Below are positions 16,644-23,609 of a stretch of DNA of 23,854 nucleotides, in pieces. The notes beneath the pieces are model-generated. The model did not search any database and was not told where the DNA came from. It saw only the letters and a program-made list of their open reading frames with translations. Position numbers and translations under genes: made by a program. Location of the stretch: NCBI GenBank assembly GCA_023399215.1, contig JAEWQJ010000034.1, forward strand, positions 1 through 23,854, written 5' to 3'. The stretch is from Methanobacteriota archaeon (GTDB taxonomy: Archaea; Halobacteriota; Methanosarcinia; Methanosarcinales; Methanosarcinaceae). The stretch's first letter is position 1. Each line of letters begins with the position of its first letter.

Positions 16644-17063
16644 TCAAGTATTCAAGCCTGCTTTATAGCCTCTTGGGAAGCAGTCACTATAACCTCTTTC
16701 ATAGCCTCTTGCATAATCGCTTTTCTTAGCTTCTTTCTTCATAAATGCACTGTAGGGCTTCCTGCTGTCAGCTTTGCCTTCTCTAAATCCGTCTTTATAG
16801 CCGTCTCTGCAGCCGTCTTTGTAGCCTCTATCATATTCTTTTTGATTTCCGCCTGCCGACCCAGCTTTCAGGCCTGCCTGATAGCCTCTCGGGAAGCAGT
16901 TGCTATAACCTCTTTCGTAGCCTCTATCATAGTCGCTTTTCTTGGCTTCTTTCTTCATAAATGCACTATAGGGCTTTTTGCTATCAGCTTTGCCTTCTCT
17001 AAATCCGTCTTTATAGCCATCCCTGCAGCCGTCTTTGTAGCCTCTGTTGTATTCTTGCTGGTT
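16644..17063 (-). repeat. 216-bp in-frame tandem duplication inside the secreted-protein gene
   Basis: On the minus strand, 17063-16848 is repeated at 16847-16644, the second copy lacking only the last residues of the unit. DNA identity is high, including silent sites, so the duplication is recent or kept uniform by gene conversion. Confidence 0.85.
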
Positions 17064-17141
17064 TGCGCTTACCGCCGCAACCGTCACTGATACTATAAAA
17101 CAGACTACCAGCAAAATGGCCAATGTCTTTTTTATACCCAT
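16644..17141 (-). CDS. Small secreted protein with two near-identical 72-residue units
   Basis: 165 residues, family not recognised. Residues 1-26 form a signal peptide (KK, hydrophobic core, probable cleavage after VSA), so export is expected. The mature part is a tandem duplication: residues 27-98 and 99-165 differ at only a few positions. Each unit is dense in R/K-G-Y-x-D/A-G motifs (NRGYKDGCRDGYKDGFREG, then DRGYERGYS and FPRGYQAG), is strongly basic, and has two cysteines (39 and 82; 111 and 154) that could form disulfides. The ATG at 17141 follows GGGGAG by 7 nt. The gene stands alone; binding to acidic surface polymer is conceivable but unproven. Confidence 0.8.
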   Translation of the reverse strand: MGIKKTLAILLVVCFIVSVTVAAVSANQQEYNRGYKDGCRDGYKDGFREGKADSKKPYSAFMKKEAKKSDYDRGYERGYSNCFPRGYQAGLKAGSAGGNQKEYDRGYKDGCRDGYKDGFREGKADSRKPYSAFMKKEAKKSDYARGYERGYSDCFPRGYKAGLNT

Positions 17142-17352
17142 TTATTCACTCCCCAAATCTGTTTCAACTTTACCAATTGCCAACAAAGTCAATTTCAAAC
17201 ATATGCAACATAACAGTCATTAGTCATAGAATATAATATTAATAGAAATATAAATAAGGAATAAATAAAAATCTCTGCATCGAGAGAACCAGGCTGTACA
17301 TAGGCACAAAAACTTGACTTAAAACAGTATATCCGAATTACTGATTATTTTC
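17142..17352. promoter_or_regulatory. Upstream region of the secreted-protein gene
   Basis: AT-rich sequence that should hold the minus-strand promoter of the gene ending at 17141. The stretch AATATAATATTAATAGAAATATAAATAAGG near 17230-17259 is a likely TATA region, but no single box can be chosen. Confidence 0.3.
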
Positions 17353-17490
17353 CGGCAGTGTTTCGAATTTGCTGTAAATTCGACATCAAATCGTTGTGTA
17401 CGTTAGGAAATTAATCTCCTGAGATGGTGTTTTCTGCCATATAACTTTTTGAGGTTGTGATTTTACAGAAAAAGAATATGATATTCTTTC
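17353..17490 (+). repeat. Structured repeat element, copy 2
   Basis: This is the counterpart of 9793-9936, same orientation. Hairpin 1 is TCGAATTT (17363-17370) with AAATTCGA (17376-17383) around the same GCTGT loop. Hairpin 2 has an inner stem ATCTC (17414-17418) with GAGAT (17421-17425) and an outer stem AGGAAA with TTTTCT including one G-U pair. In this copy AAAGAATA and TATTCTTT near 17470-17490 make a third hairpin that is not conserved in copy 1. Confidence 0.65.
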
Positions 17491-17643
17491 ATGCGTCTTC
17501 GGTTAAGTGAGAAATCGTGACAAATTGCGTCAATGTCCCCAACATTTATCAAATATTTTAATAAATTAGGATTTATCATCCCTCAAAATAGATAAAAGTT
17601 TCAGAACTATTTTCCGTGATCTGAAACTCATTGACCATTCTTG

Positions 17644-17748
17644 ATCCGAGATTTGGAGAAGCAATTTTGAGTTAGGGAATAGGCTCTTCTGAATATTCTT
17701 TTATGAAATTTATCCTGGAACTCAAAATTGTTTATTTAGACCTCGGAT
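17644..17748. repeat. 30-bp imperfect inverted repeat after the acyltransferase gene
   Basis: Left arm 17644-17673 and right arm 17719-17748 match at 24 of 30 positions, including the perfect 12-bp CAATTTTGAGTT with AACTCAAAATTG. Four of the six mismatches become G-U pairs in plus-strand RNA. The 45-nt loop has no clear feature. It begins 22 bp past the stop of the minus-strand acyltransferase gene and could end its transcript, or be a relic hairpin element. Confidence 0.7.
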
Positions 17749-17769
17749 TTGAGATAATCAATCGAGTTA

Positions 17770-18846
17770 TTAATCTTGAAAAATCTTCCCAAAAACCTTA
17801 CTGAGTGAGAAAATAACTGATTTTGGGATGAATCCATGTAGTATTGTAAACAACTTCTGTCTGAAGAAATCAATAATCAAACACGAAACTAAAACGCCAA
17901 TTCCCGAAAATAGCATATGACGAACAAAAAGAGGACTGTAAGAATAATCAGTGCAATGCAAGATCTTGGAGTACAACACATCCAGTACAAATGGATGACT
18001 TGAGATTAGATATATACCAAAAACAGATGTTGCCATAAAATTTATTGTTGTGGATTGTATTTTGATACTTTTGAACACCATAAAAAAACAAATTGCTCCT
18101 AATTCTACGAAAATAAAATTGTAGTTCCAGGGATCGGCGAAAAAGTACTCGGGAGTTTCAGGAAGTGTATTAAGAAGCATGGCTCCAAAGAATACTAGAA
18201 GACTACACATAAGATATCCTAATAAGAAATAGGTCATATTCTTGACTGGAAGATCATACTTTCTGATATATGCACCTACACAATAAAGAAAAACGAAATT
18301 ATATACACTGTATCCTGTATCAGTAAAATAGGTGAAATTAATTGACGGCAAGATTACAAAAAAAACTGCGGAAACTAAAATTAATTTTTTATGATCTTCT
18401 TTTTTCATATTTTGAAGTGCCGTGTTTAGAAATGGAGAAAAGAGATACAGAACGATGTATATTGTCACAAACCAGTATGTTCCAGTAACAACTGGGAAAA
18501 ATGCTTGTAACATTGTGGGTACGGTCAGAGGCTCAATACCAGTAAACCAAAATATTGATGAAATCATTACCGAATAAAAAATAACCTGAGCCCAGAGATC
18601 AATGATTTTTTTTAATTTAAATTTTCCATTAATTTGATAGTATCCAGTTATAAGTATAAAACAATCTACTGCAATGATAAATAGGCTTTCCAATCCATAA
18701 GTAAAATAATAATTTGAATTCGAAGGTGTTAGTACATGAAGTGCCTCTCCATACTTAAAATAATGGAGACATATGATCATTGAGATTAAAACAATCCTTA
18801 ATAGCTCAAAATTTGAGTCGCGGATAGTGCTTTCATTAGGTGACAT
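17770..18846 (-). CDS. Acyltransferase 3 (AT3) family membrane protein
   Basis: 358 residues, mostly hydrophobic, with about ten predicted membrane helices. The first helix carries the AT3 R-x10-H motif, Arg17 and His28 in LLRIVLISMIICLHYF, required for acyl transfer in the family. AT3 proteins acetylate or succinylate surface sugars, usually polysaccharide or lipid-linked glycans. Here the GT2 synthase and GH16-like genes 1-4 kb away support a surface polysaccharide role, by inference. The ATG at 18846 lacks a Shine-Dalgarno site; it is the first codon of the family-like N-terminus NFELLRI. A 43-bp duplication covers this start and puts a second ATG upstream. Confidence 0.85.
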   Translation of the reverse strand: MSPNESTIRDSNFELLRIVLISMIICLHYFKYGEALHVLTPSNSNYYFTYGLESLFIIAVDCFILITGYYQINGKFKLKKIIDLWAQVIFYSVMISSIFWFTGIEPLTVPTMLQAFFPVVTGTYWFVTIYIVLYLFSPFLNTALQNMKKEDHKKLILVSAVFFVILPSINFTYFTDTGYSVYNFVFLYCVGAYIRKYDLPVKNMTYFLLGYLMCSLLVFFGAMLLNTLPETPEYFFADPWNYNFIFVELGAICFFMVFKSIKIQSTTINFMATSVFGIYLISSHPFVLDVLYSKILHCTDYSYSPLFVRHMLFSGIGVLVSCLIIDFFRQKLFTILHGFIPKSVIFSLSKVFGKIFQD

Positions 18847-18924
18847 AGATATCGTTTTATTATTGTTTTGTGTTTTGTGCCGGTGACATAGATATCGTTT
18901 TATTATTGTTTTGTGCTTTGTACC
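18839..18924 (-). repeat. 43-bp tandem duplication containing the acyltransferase start codon
   Basis: Copies 18839-18881 and 18882-18924 are identical at 41 of 43 positions. The gene-proximal copy contains the start ATG (18844-18846). The distal copy contains an equivalent ATG (18887-18889) that is out of frame because 43 is not a multiple of three. Confidence 0.9.
18860..18889 (-). CDS. Possible 9-codon upstream ORF from duplicated start
   Basis: Reading from the duplicated ATG gives MSPAQNTKQ and then TAA, ending 13 nt before the acyltransferase ATG. The first three residues copy the acyltransferase N-terminus. If the TATA box at 18941-18948 is used, the transcript starts near 18918 and carries this ORF, so ribosomes might start there first. 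No ribosome site is visible for either ATG; expression is speculative. Confidence 0.3.
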   Translation of the reverse strand: MSPAQNTKQ

Positions 18925-18940
18925 GACGCTGTCAATGCCA

Positions 18941-18948
18941 TATATAAA
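18941..18948 (-). promoter_or_regulatory. Probable TATA box of the acyltransferase gene
   Basis: TTTATATA on the minus strand is the best match upstream of the gene. Start of transcription is expected near 18918, within the distal copy of the 43-bp duplication, giving a leader of about 70 nt. Confidence 0.45.
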
Positions 18949-19547
18949 GTAAAATGAAATAAAACAAAAGATATTAGTCTAAGGTATTGAACACAATTTG
19001 TTAATTTTCATAGAATATTTACTTTATAATAGTTTATATATTTTATAAATAAAAAACATTAACGTCAGGTATATCATATTAAGTTTTAAACATTTCCTTT
19101 CGAAGTCTGTATACAAGTCTTTATCAGGGACGAAAGATATCAATAGTTAGAAGATACCTGTGAAAGTTTAACTCTTTTTGAGACGTATAGCTGTTTTTTG
19201 CGGATCGTGAATTGTTTATCAAATAAAAAGATCATAAAAAACAAATAAACAGCGGACTTAAATTTGACAGTAAATTATAAATATTTTCATAAGTTATTTT
19301 ACAGTATATATTTTTATAATAAAGTGTTGTAAAATTACCAATTCAAAAATAAATCCTAAAGACCTTAGAATAAACAAATCAAGATGTGCAGCCTTGTGCG
19401 ATTATTACTAAGCTGATAAAATCCAGCAAAATTTGGATTTTGAGACACTCTCTTTGAAAGTGGCTATAAAACTCACTATAAACTACTACTCAAAATAGCG
19501 AAGAGATGGCTTTGAAATATTTGCATTAAAACACACTAGAGGGTAAA
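18949..19547. other. AT-rich divergent spacer with promoter of the GH16-like gene
   Basis: No gene is seen. For the plus-strand gene, TATAAA-type motifs at 19465-19470 and 19477-19482 are candidates, giving a leader of about 45-60 nt. On the reverse strand, 19405-19450 begins AGTGTCTCAAA and contains AAATCCA with TGGATTT around 8 nt. This resembles the start and first hairpin of the element at 9793 but is too weak to call a third copy. Confidence 0.35.
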
Positions 19548-20381
19548 ATGAAGACAATTAAGTATTTGATAATTTTGTTTGTTCTGCTAATTGTGGTGAT
19601 TTTGGCTATTCCATCAGGAGACACATCTTTACATGGAATACTTAACTGGAAAGGGCAAGATTGGCCTTTGACATCTGGCTACGCAGATCCCGGTAATAAT
19701 TACCGGAATAATACAGGTGCACGGATAGATAATCAACCATTAGGAGTGAATACATACCCTTTAGATGGAGTACTTAACTGGAAAGGGCAAGATTGGTATC
19801 TAACATCTGGCTACGCAAATCCCGGTAATAATTACTGGAACAATACAGGTGCATGGATAGATGACCAAGATAGACTGCACTTAACAGTTGTAAACGATAG
19901 CGGCACATGGAAAAGCACAATGTTAAATAGCCAAAACACATATTGTTATGGTACTTTTACATGGAATGTAGCTTCACCTGTTTTTACTTTTGGCAAAAAT
20001 TGCGTGGTTGGACTTTGTACTTATTTAGATGATTATAATGCGTCAAATGTAGTGATTTCAAGATGGGGTGACCCTAATGGGAATCAACTCTGGTATTACA
20101 AAGAACCTTCTACAGTTAAAGGAAATAGTAAAGAGTACCTGGTTTCACCGAGCATTGAAGGCGCAAACACAACTTATAGAATTGAGTGGAAACCCAATTA
20201 TATAAGATTCACATCCATGCAGGCAGATGGAACAGTAATAGCAGACTATAATAATACAAATAGTTCTACAATTCCGAAAGAGCCTGAAAGTGTCATAATA
20301 AATTTGTGGTTAGTGGCTCCTCCATCCGATGGAAAAAACATTGAACTTATAATTAGTAACTTCACAGTTACTAATGATTGA
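19548..20381 (+). CDS. Secreted GH16/concanavalin-like protein, probably non-catalytic
   Basis: 277 residues. Residues 5-21 form a signal peptide or N-terminal anchor, so it acts outside the membrane. From about residue 74 it follows the laminarinase-type GH16 jelly-roll: LNWKGQDWYLTSGY, YGTFTWNVASPVFTF, ISRWGDPNGNQLWY, YRIEWKPNYIRF and INLWLVAPPSDGKNIEL. Where active enzymes carry the E-x-D-x-x-E motif just before SRWG, this protein has NASNVVISRWG, with no acids, so it is probably a binding protein. Residues 30-63 are a second copy of 74-107 (132-bp tandem duplication), in which two tryptophans have changed to arginine. The ATG follows GAGGGT closely. A related C-terminus lies at the right edge. 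Function as a surface glycan-binding protein is inferred. Confidence 0.7.
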   Translation: MKTIKYLIILFVLLIVVILAIPSGDTSLHGILNWKGQDWPLTSGYADPGNNYRNNTGARIDNQPLGVNTYPLDGVLNWKGQDWYLTSGYANPGNNYWNNTGAWIDDQDRLHLTVVNDSGTWKSTMLNSQNTYCYGTFTWNVASPVFTFGKNCVVGLCTYLDDYNASNVVISRWGDPNGNQLWYYKEPSTVKGNSKEYLVSPSIEGANTTYRIEWKPNYIRFTSMQADGTVIADYNNTNSSTIPKEPESVIINLWLVAPPSDGKNIELIISNFTVTND

Positions 20382-20388
20382 ATTACAA

Positions 20389-20406
20389 AGTGGTTTTTAA
20401 ACCACT
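20389..20406 (+). terminator. Hairpin after the GH16-like gene
   Basis: AGTGGTTT (20389-20396) and AAACCACT (20399-20406) form a perfect 8-bp inverted repeat only 8 bp past the stop. Its centre is a run of five Ts. It lies between convergent genes and may act in both directions. A separate perfect 12-bp palindrome, CTTCAATTGAAG, sits at 20451-20462. Confidence 0.5.
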
Positions 20407-20552
20407 AAACTCCTTTCTTATAAATATTTAGAAAATAGCTGCCAAAAATGCTTCAATTGAAGTTGTTAGTATAAAGCCTAAACAAAAAATTTTAAGTTCA
20501 TTGTGGCTAAAATTAAAGATTCTTACAAACCGATTTTCCGTATCCTGTCAGC

Positions 20553-21581
20553 TTAGAAACGATTGTATTTGAACAAATTTGTTTTAAGATGAGATACAAA
20601 CCAGCTAATGGGACACGACAAGTAGTTGTTAGTGATCAATTTGGTAAACGTCAATAAGAGTTTAACATTTCTATCCAAATCCTTCTTGCTCAATCGCGGA
20701 AATTTTTCAAGCGTTTCTATACATTCGTCCTCGTCGAAACCGTATTTTCTAGCCTGGAACCGAAAAAATTCATAGTCTATAATCTCATCTTCAAAAAAAA
20801 ACTGTCCTGTAAAGATATTGGCTACATAAACATCGCCTATCATAAAAGGAGTTACTATAGCCCACTGTTGGATCTTGCACTTGTAAATCTTATACTTTCC
20901 AGGAGAAACACCCATGGATACTCCAGTATCGCTTTCCATGCAACTTTTGCAGGCTTTGGGATAGGCTCTATAGAACCTAGTGCCGATATCCGACCACCCG
21001 ACACCTGCCAGAACGTTGCCTTTGAGATCAACCAGGGCTATTGGAAGGGGGACAAGTTTATGAAAATTATCCATAAGTGACTGGATTTTTTGGATCTCAA
21101 TAATGTTATTAGCCTCTAAGTTCCATACCTTCTTTTTAGACAAGAGAATACTCCACAGTACTAACATCATGCACTGTTTACTTTTGCTCAGTACCTTTTC
21201 TACCTGTTTTTGCGCGATAATGTTTTGATTTATATCAATCCATCGAGAAAGAGTGCCGCATTTGTCAAATCCAAGATGTGACTTCTCACGCACCCACTTA
21301 GGGATTGTCCAGTTTAATTCTAATAATCCTTTTCGATTCTTCTGTAGAGCTCTTGTTTTGTATATATCTTTTGACAATTTTATAGTAACATCAGCCAAAA
21401 CTAGTACTGACACAAACGTCTGTAGGTATCTCGTCAGTAATTTATTCCAATTACTGAATTGATAATACGTGCGATACGTGAAAATAATACGCAGGTATCG
21501 TGTTAACAAAATATGCCAGAAGTTGAGTTGATCAAGTACACTATACGCAAAAATCGTATGCAGGTACTGCGTCAATGACAT
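20553..21581 (-). CDS. PocR-domain protein, probably a remnant of a sensor kinase
   Basis: From ATG 21581, 1 nt past the stop of the GT2 gene, the ORF has 342 residues. In numbering from the longer 357-codon frame, residues 176-336 are a PocR ligand-sensing domain: IQKIQSLMDNF, LVDLKGNVLAGVGW, Cys226 and Cys229 in ACKSCMESD, Cys250 in IYKCK, then TGQFFFEDE and ARKYGFDEDE. Residues 129-150 resemble the linker after a PAS domain (WIDINQ...QKQVEKVLSKSK). No histidine-kinase or DNA-binding domain follows; the last 20 residues are unlike the family. The first 65 residues are three degenerate 23-residue repeats beginning LT-Q/R-YL, with no known match. This points to a decayed or rearranged Methanosarcina PAS/PocR kinase. 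A short sensor co-translated with the GT2 gene remains possible. Confidence 0.6.
   Translation of the reverse strand: MSLTQYLHTIFAYSVLDQLNFWHILLTRYLRIIFTYRTYYQFSNWNKLLTRYLQTFVSVLVLADVTIKLSKDIYKTRALQKNRKGLLELNWTIPKWVREKSHLGFDKCGTLSRWIDINQNIIAQKQVEKVLSKSKQCMMLVLWSILLSKKKVWNLEANNIIEIQKIQSLMDNFHKLVPLPIALVDLKGNVLAGVGWSDIGTRFYRAYPKACKSCMESDTGVSMGVSPGKYKIYKCKIQQWAIVTPFMIGDVYVANIFTGQFFFEDEIIDYEFFRFQARKYGFDEDECIETLEKFPRLSKKDLDRNVKLLLTFTKLITNNYLSCPISWFVSHLKTNLFKYNRF
21400..21575 (-). repeat. About 2.5 degenerate 69-bp repeats at the start of the PocR ORF
   Basis: Units begin at 21575, 21506 and 21437 on the minus strand. Each begins with T-T-A/G or CTG, then ACG/ACA and a TACCTGC-like core, and encodes LT-Q/R-YL. 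Copies have diverged considerably, so the duplication is older than others in this window. Confidence 0.6.
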
Positions 21582-21582
21582 A

Positions 21583-22680
21583 TTACCAATCCTGATTAGG
21601 TTTAAAGAGAAAGAGGTAGTATGCATAGACTAGCTGAGCAATAGTAAACCACGCATAAAATATCTGAGGAATAAACGTTATTCTCACAAGATAGTCCCAC
21701 TTACTGGGGTTCTGCACATATCGCAGTGTGTAAACACTGTCCACGTACATTAAACTCATTACCAGTATGAACATCCAGTTGGGATGATAAAAACCCTTAA
21801 CTATGTCATACAAAGCATAATTTAGTAAAAGAATCTGGAAAGATAGCATAATCCAGAAGAGTCCGGCGTTCAGGATGTCTTTTCTGGTACTTTTATTCCA
21901 TCCATGTTCCCACAATGTATCAAGCCCACCGCGAAGCCAGCGGACTCTTTGTTTCCATAACTCGCTTAGTTTTAATGGGACATCTGTCCAGGCATGCATC
22001 CCAAAGCCTGCAGCTGTGTGGTAACCAAGCTCCTTTAGAGTTACCGTTAACTCGTAATCTTCAGTGATGTTATGCACATCATATAAAGTGCAGTCAAGTT
22101 TTCCAGTAGCTATGCGTCTTGCCATAACTGCTTTTATTGCTTCTACCTTATACACCGTGCACATCCCGTGCGCGACTTTAATCCCTCTATCCTGACTAAC
22201 TCGGCTTCTGTCGAACTCTGCATATTCGACATATTGCCAGTGATACACTAGTTTTTCAAAAAATCCGTTAGTTGCCTGTTTAACTACACCGGCACGAGAA
22301 CACACTGCCCCAAGAAGTGGATCTAGCTGAAATTCGATTAATGCTTGCTCAACAAGATTGGGAGCTATGACTGTATCACCATCGACTGATAACACGTAAT
22401 CATATGACTCCAGATCGACATTTTGATAGGCAGTATTCAGTGCCCCAGATTTTTTAAATTTATTTCCAACAGTTTCTACCAAACTTACACGGTTATCAGT
22501 GGCAGCTATTCCTCTTACTATGCTCACCGTATCATCCGTACTATTATCACTTATTACAAGAACATCGACCTTAACTGTTTGAGTAAGAATGGATTCAATG
22601 GTAGAGCGAATTATATCCTCCTCATTATGAGCTGGCACAAACGCGATGACGTTATTCCGGGGGGGTAGAACGGTTGCCAT
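21583..22680 (-). CDS. Processive GT2 polysaccharide synthase (PgaC / hyaluronan-synthase-like)
   Basis: 365 residues; a membrane inverting glycosyltransferase expected to polymerise a beta-linked polysaccharide from a UDP-sugar on the cytoplasmic face. The GT-A domain shows PAHNEE (16-21), DNSTDD (45-50), the DGD metal site (100-102), the acceptor TED (206-208) and Q-x-x-R-W as QRVRW (244-248). Three hydrophobic segments follow (about 271-297, 300-316 and 332-357). The N-terminal membrane helix of some relatives is missing. ATG 22680 has GGAGG 9 nt upstream. The PocR ORF starts 1 nt after its stop, so the two are probably co-transcribed. Product could be poly-GlcNAc, a hyaluronan- or chondroitin-like chain, or another glycan; the sequence does not say. 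Confidence 0.85.
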   Translation of the reverse strand: MATVLPPRNNVIAFVPAHNEEDIIRSTIESILTQTVKVDVLVISDNSTDDTVSIVRGIAATDNRVSLVETVGNKFKKSGALNTAYQNVDLESYDYVLSVDGDTVIAPNLVEQALIEFQLDPLLGAVCSRAGVVKQATNGFFEKLVYHWQYVEYAEFDRSRVSQDRGIKVAHGMCTVYKVEAIKAVMARRIATGKLDCTLYDVHNITEDYELTVTLKELGYHTAAGFGMHAWTDVPLKLSELWKQRVRWLRGGLDTLWEHGWNKSTRKDILNAGLFWIMLSFQILLLNYALYDIVKGFYHPNWMFILVMSLMYVDSVYTLRYVQNPSKWDYLVRITFIPQIFYAWFTIAQLVYAYYLFLFKPNQDW

Positions 22681-23580
22681 TTTGCAATTCCTCCAAATAC
22701 AGACCGTAATAAGTTATTAATTTTGTTTAGTTATACCATACTTTTTAGAGTAATACTCATAAATTGCAATTATCTATATACATGTAGTCCTAGTTTTATC
22801 ATTTAACCACTAACAGAGTGACAATATACATAGATTTTTAGTATATAGAAGTATTGGTAATAAAAAATCATGTATTTTGTAAAAAATAATAAAACTCGCC
22901 ATTAAATATAGTAGTATTTTACTAATATGATAATATACAAACTGATACCAAAACTCAAAGATATTTTTCAAAATATAGAACCTGGGAGAATCAATCAAGA
23001 TTCTGATCATAAAAGTAATTCTAAAACTCTCTTTTTAATAACAAAGTTAGTTTTGGGATGATCTCATTGAGATAGTCACTAAAAATTAAATTTATAGCAT
23101 TCTCAGTAACCCACTTTCCACAGGAAAATTTTATATTTTATAATTTATCTTGCTATCGATTTATCAATCAATCATGGATTTATTGAACTTTTATGCAGAA
23201 GGTAAAAGCAACTCTTTTGGATTCGGTTAAGATAAAATCCTTCAAAAATATGTTATTTTTGTTGCCGTTTCTGTAAACCTAAAAATATAAATCTGGATGA
23301 GTAGATGATTGCAGTAGTCATTTCGACGTTAACAGATTCCTTAACCGAATCTAAATGAAAAACAACTATATAGTGTATTTAGAAACCAAGATATTATTCA
23401 GTATTCCCTAAATACCATCAAGAGCTTAAATAATTGGAATCTGTTTTATAAATGCTATCCAGAAAAAACATTTATTTTCAAAAAAATACTGCGTAGCCTG
23501 GATAGTAAGTAGAAACAGAAAAATTTGCTCATTTTGTTTTTGAAATTGAAAGAGTTGTGCCCTGAGAGCGTGTCTAAAAA
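22681..23580. other. 900-bp AT-rich spacer with small inverted repeats, no gene seen
   Basis: Short open frames here are low-complexity and unconvincing. GATTCGGTTAAG (23220-23231) is inverted at 23340-23351, bounding about 130 bp; with flanks the match is 15 of 16. CTATCCAG (23455-23462) is inverted at 23498-23505. Such paired inverted repeats could be ends of tiny non-autonomous elements, but no target duplication was found. The minus-strand promoter of the GT2 gene should lie near 22700-22760. Confidence 0.4.
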
Positions 23581-23607
23581 TTAAAAAAGAAAAGAGGCTT
23601 TCGCCTC
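23581..23607 (-). terminator. Hairpin plus T-run terminator of the right-edge gene
   Basis: On the minus strand GAGGC-GAAA-GCCTC (23607-23594) is a 5-bp GC-rich stem with a GNRA tetraloop, followed by TTTTCTTTTTTAA. It starts 3 nt after the stop codon and is the clearest intrinsic terminator in the window. Confidence 0.8.
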
Positions 23608-23609
23608 AA

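Noticed and set aside
16331..17296. CAGCCTGGTT and its inverse flanking the secreted-protein gene as transposon ends
   Set aside because: A 10-bp inverted match over 1 kb is expected by chance at this scale, and no target duplication or transposase is present.
19405..19450. Third, inverted copy of the structured element
   Set aside because: Only the first dozen bases and a hairpin of similar layout match; the rest does not align.
21582..21626. Upstream ATG of the PocR ORF overlapping the GT2 gene
   Set aside because: The 15 extra codons come from the GT2 C-terminal coding sequence in another frame; ATG 21581 directly after the GT2 stop is simpler.
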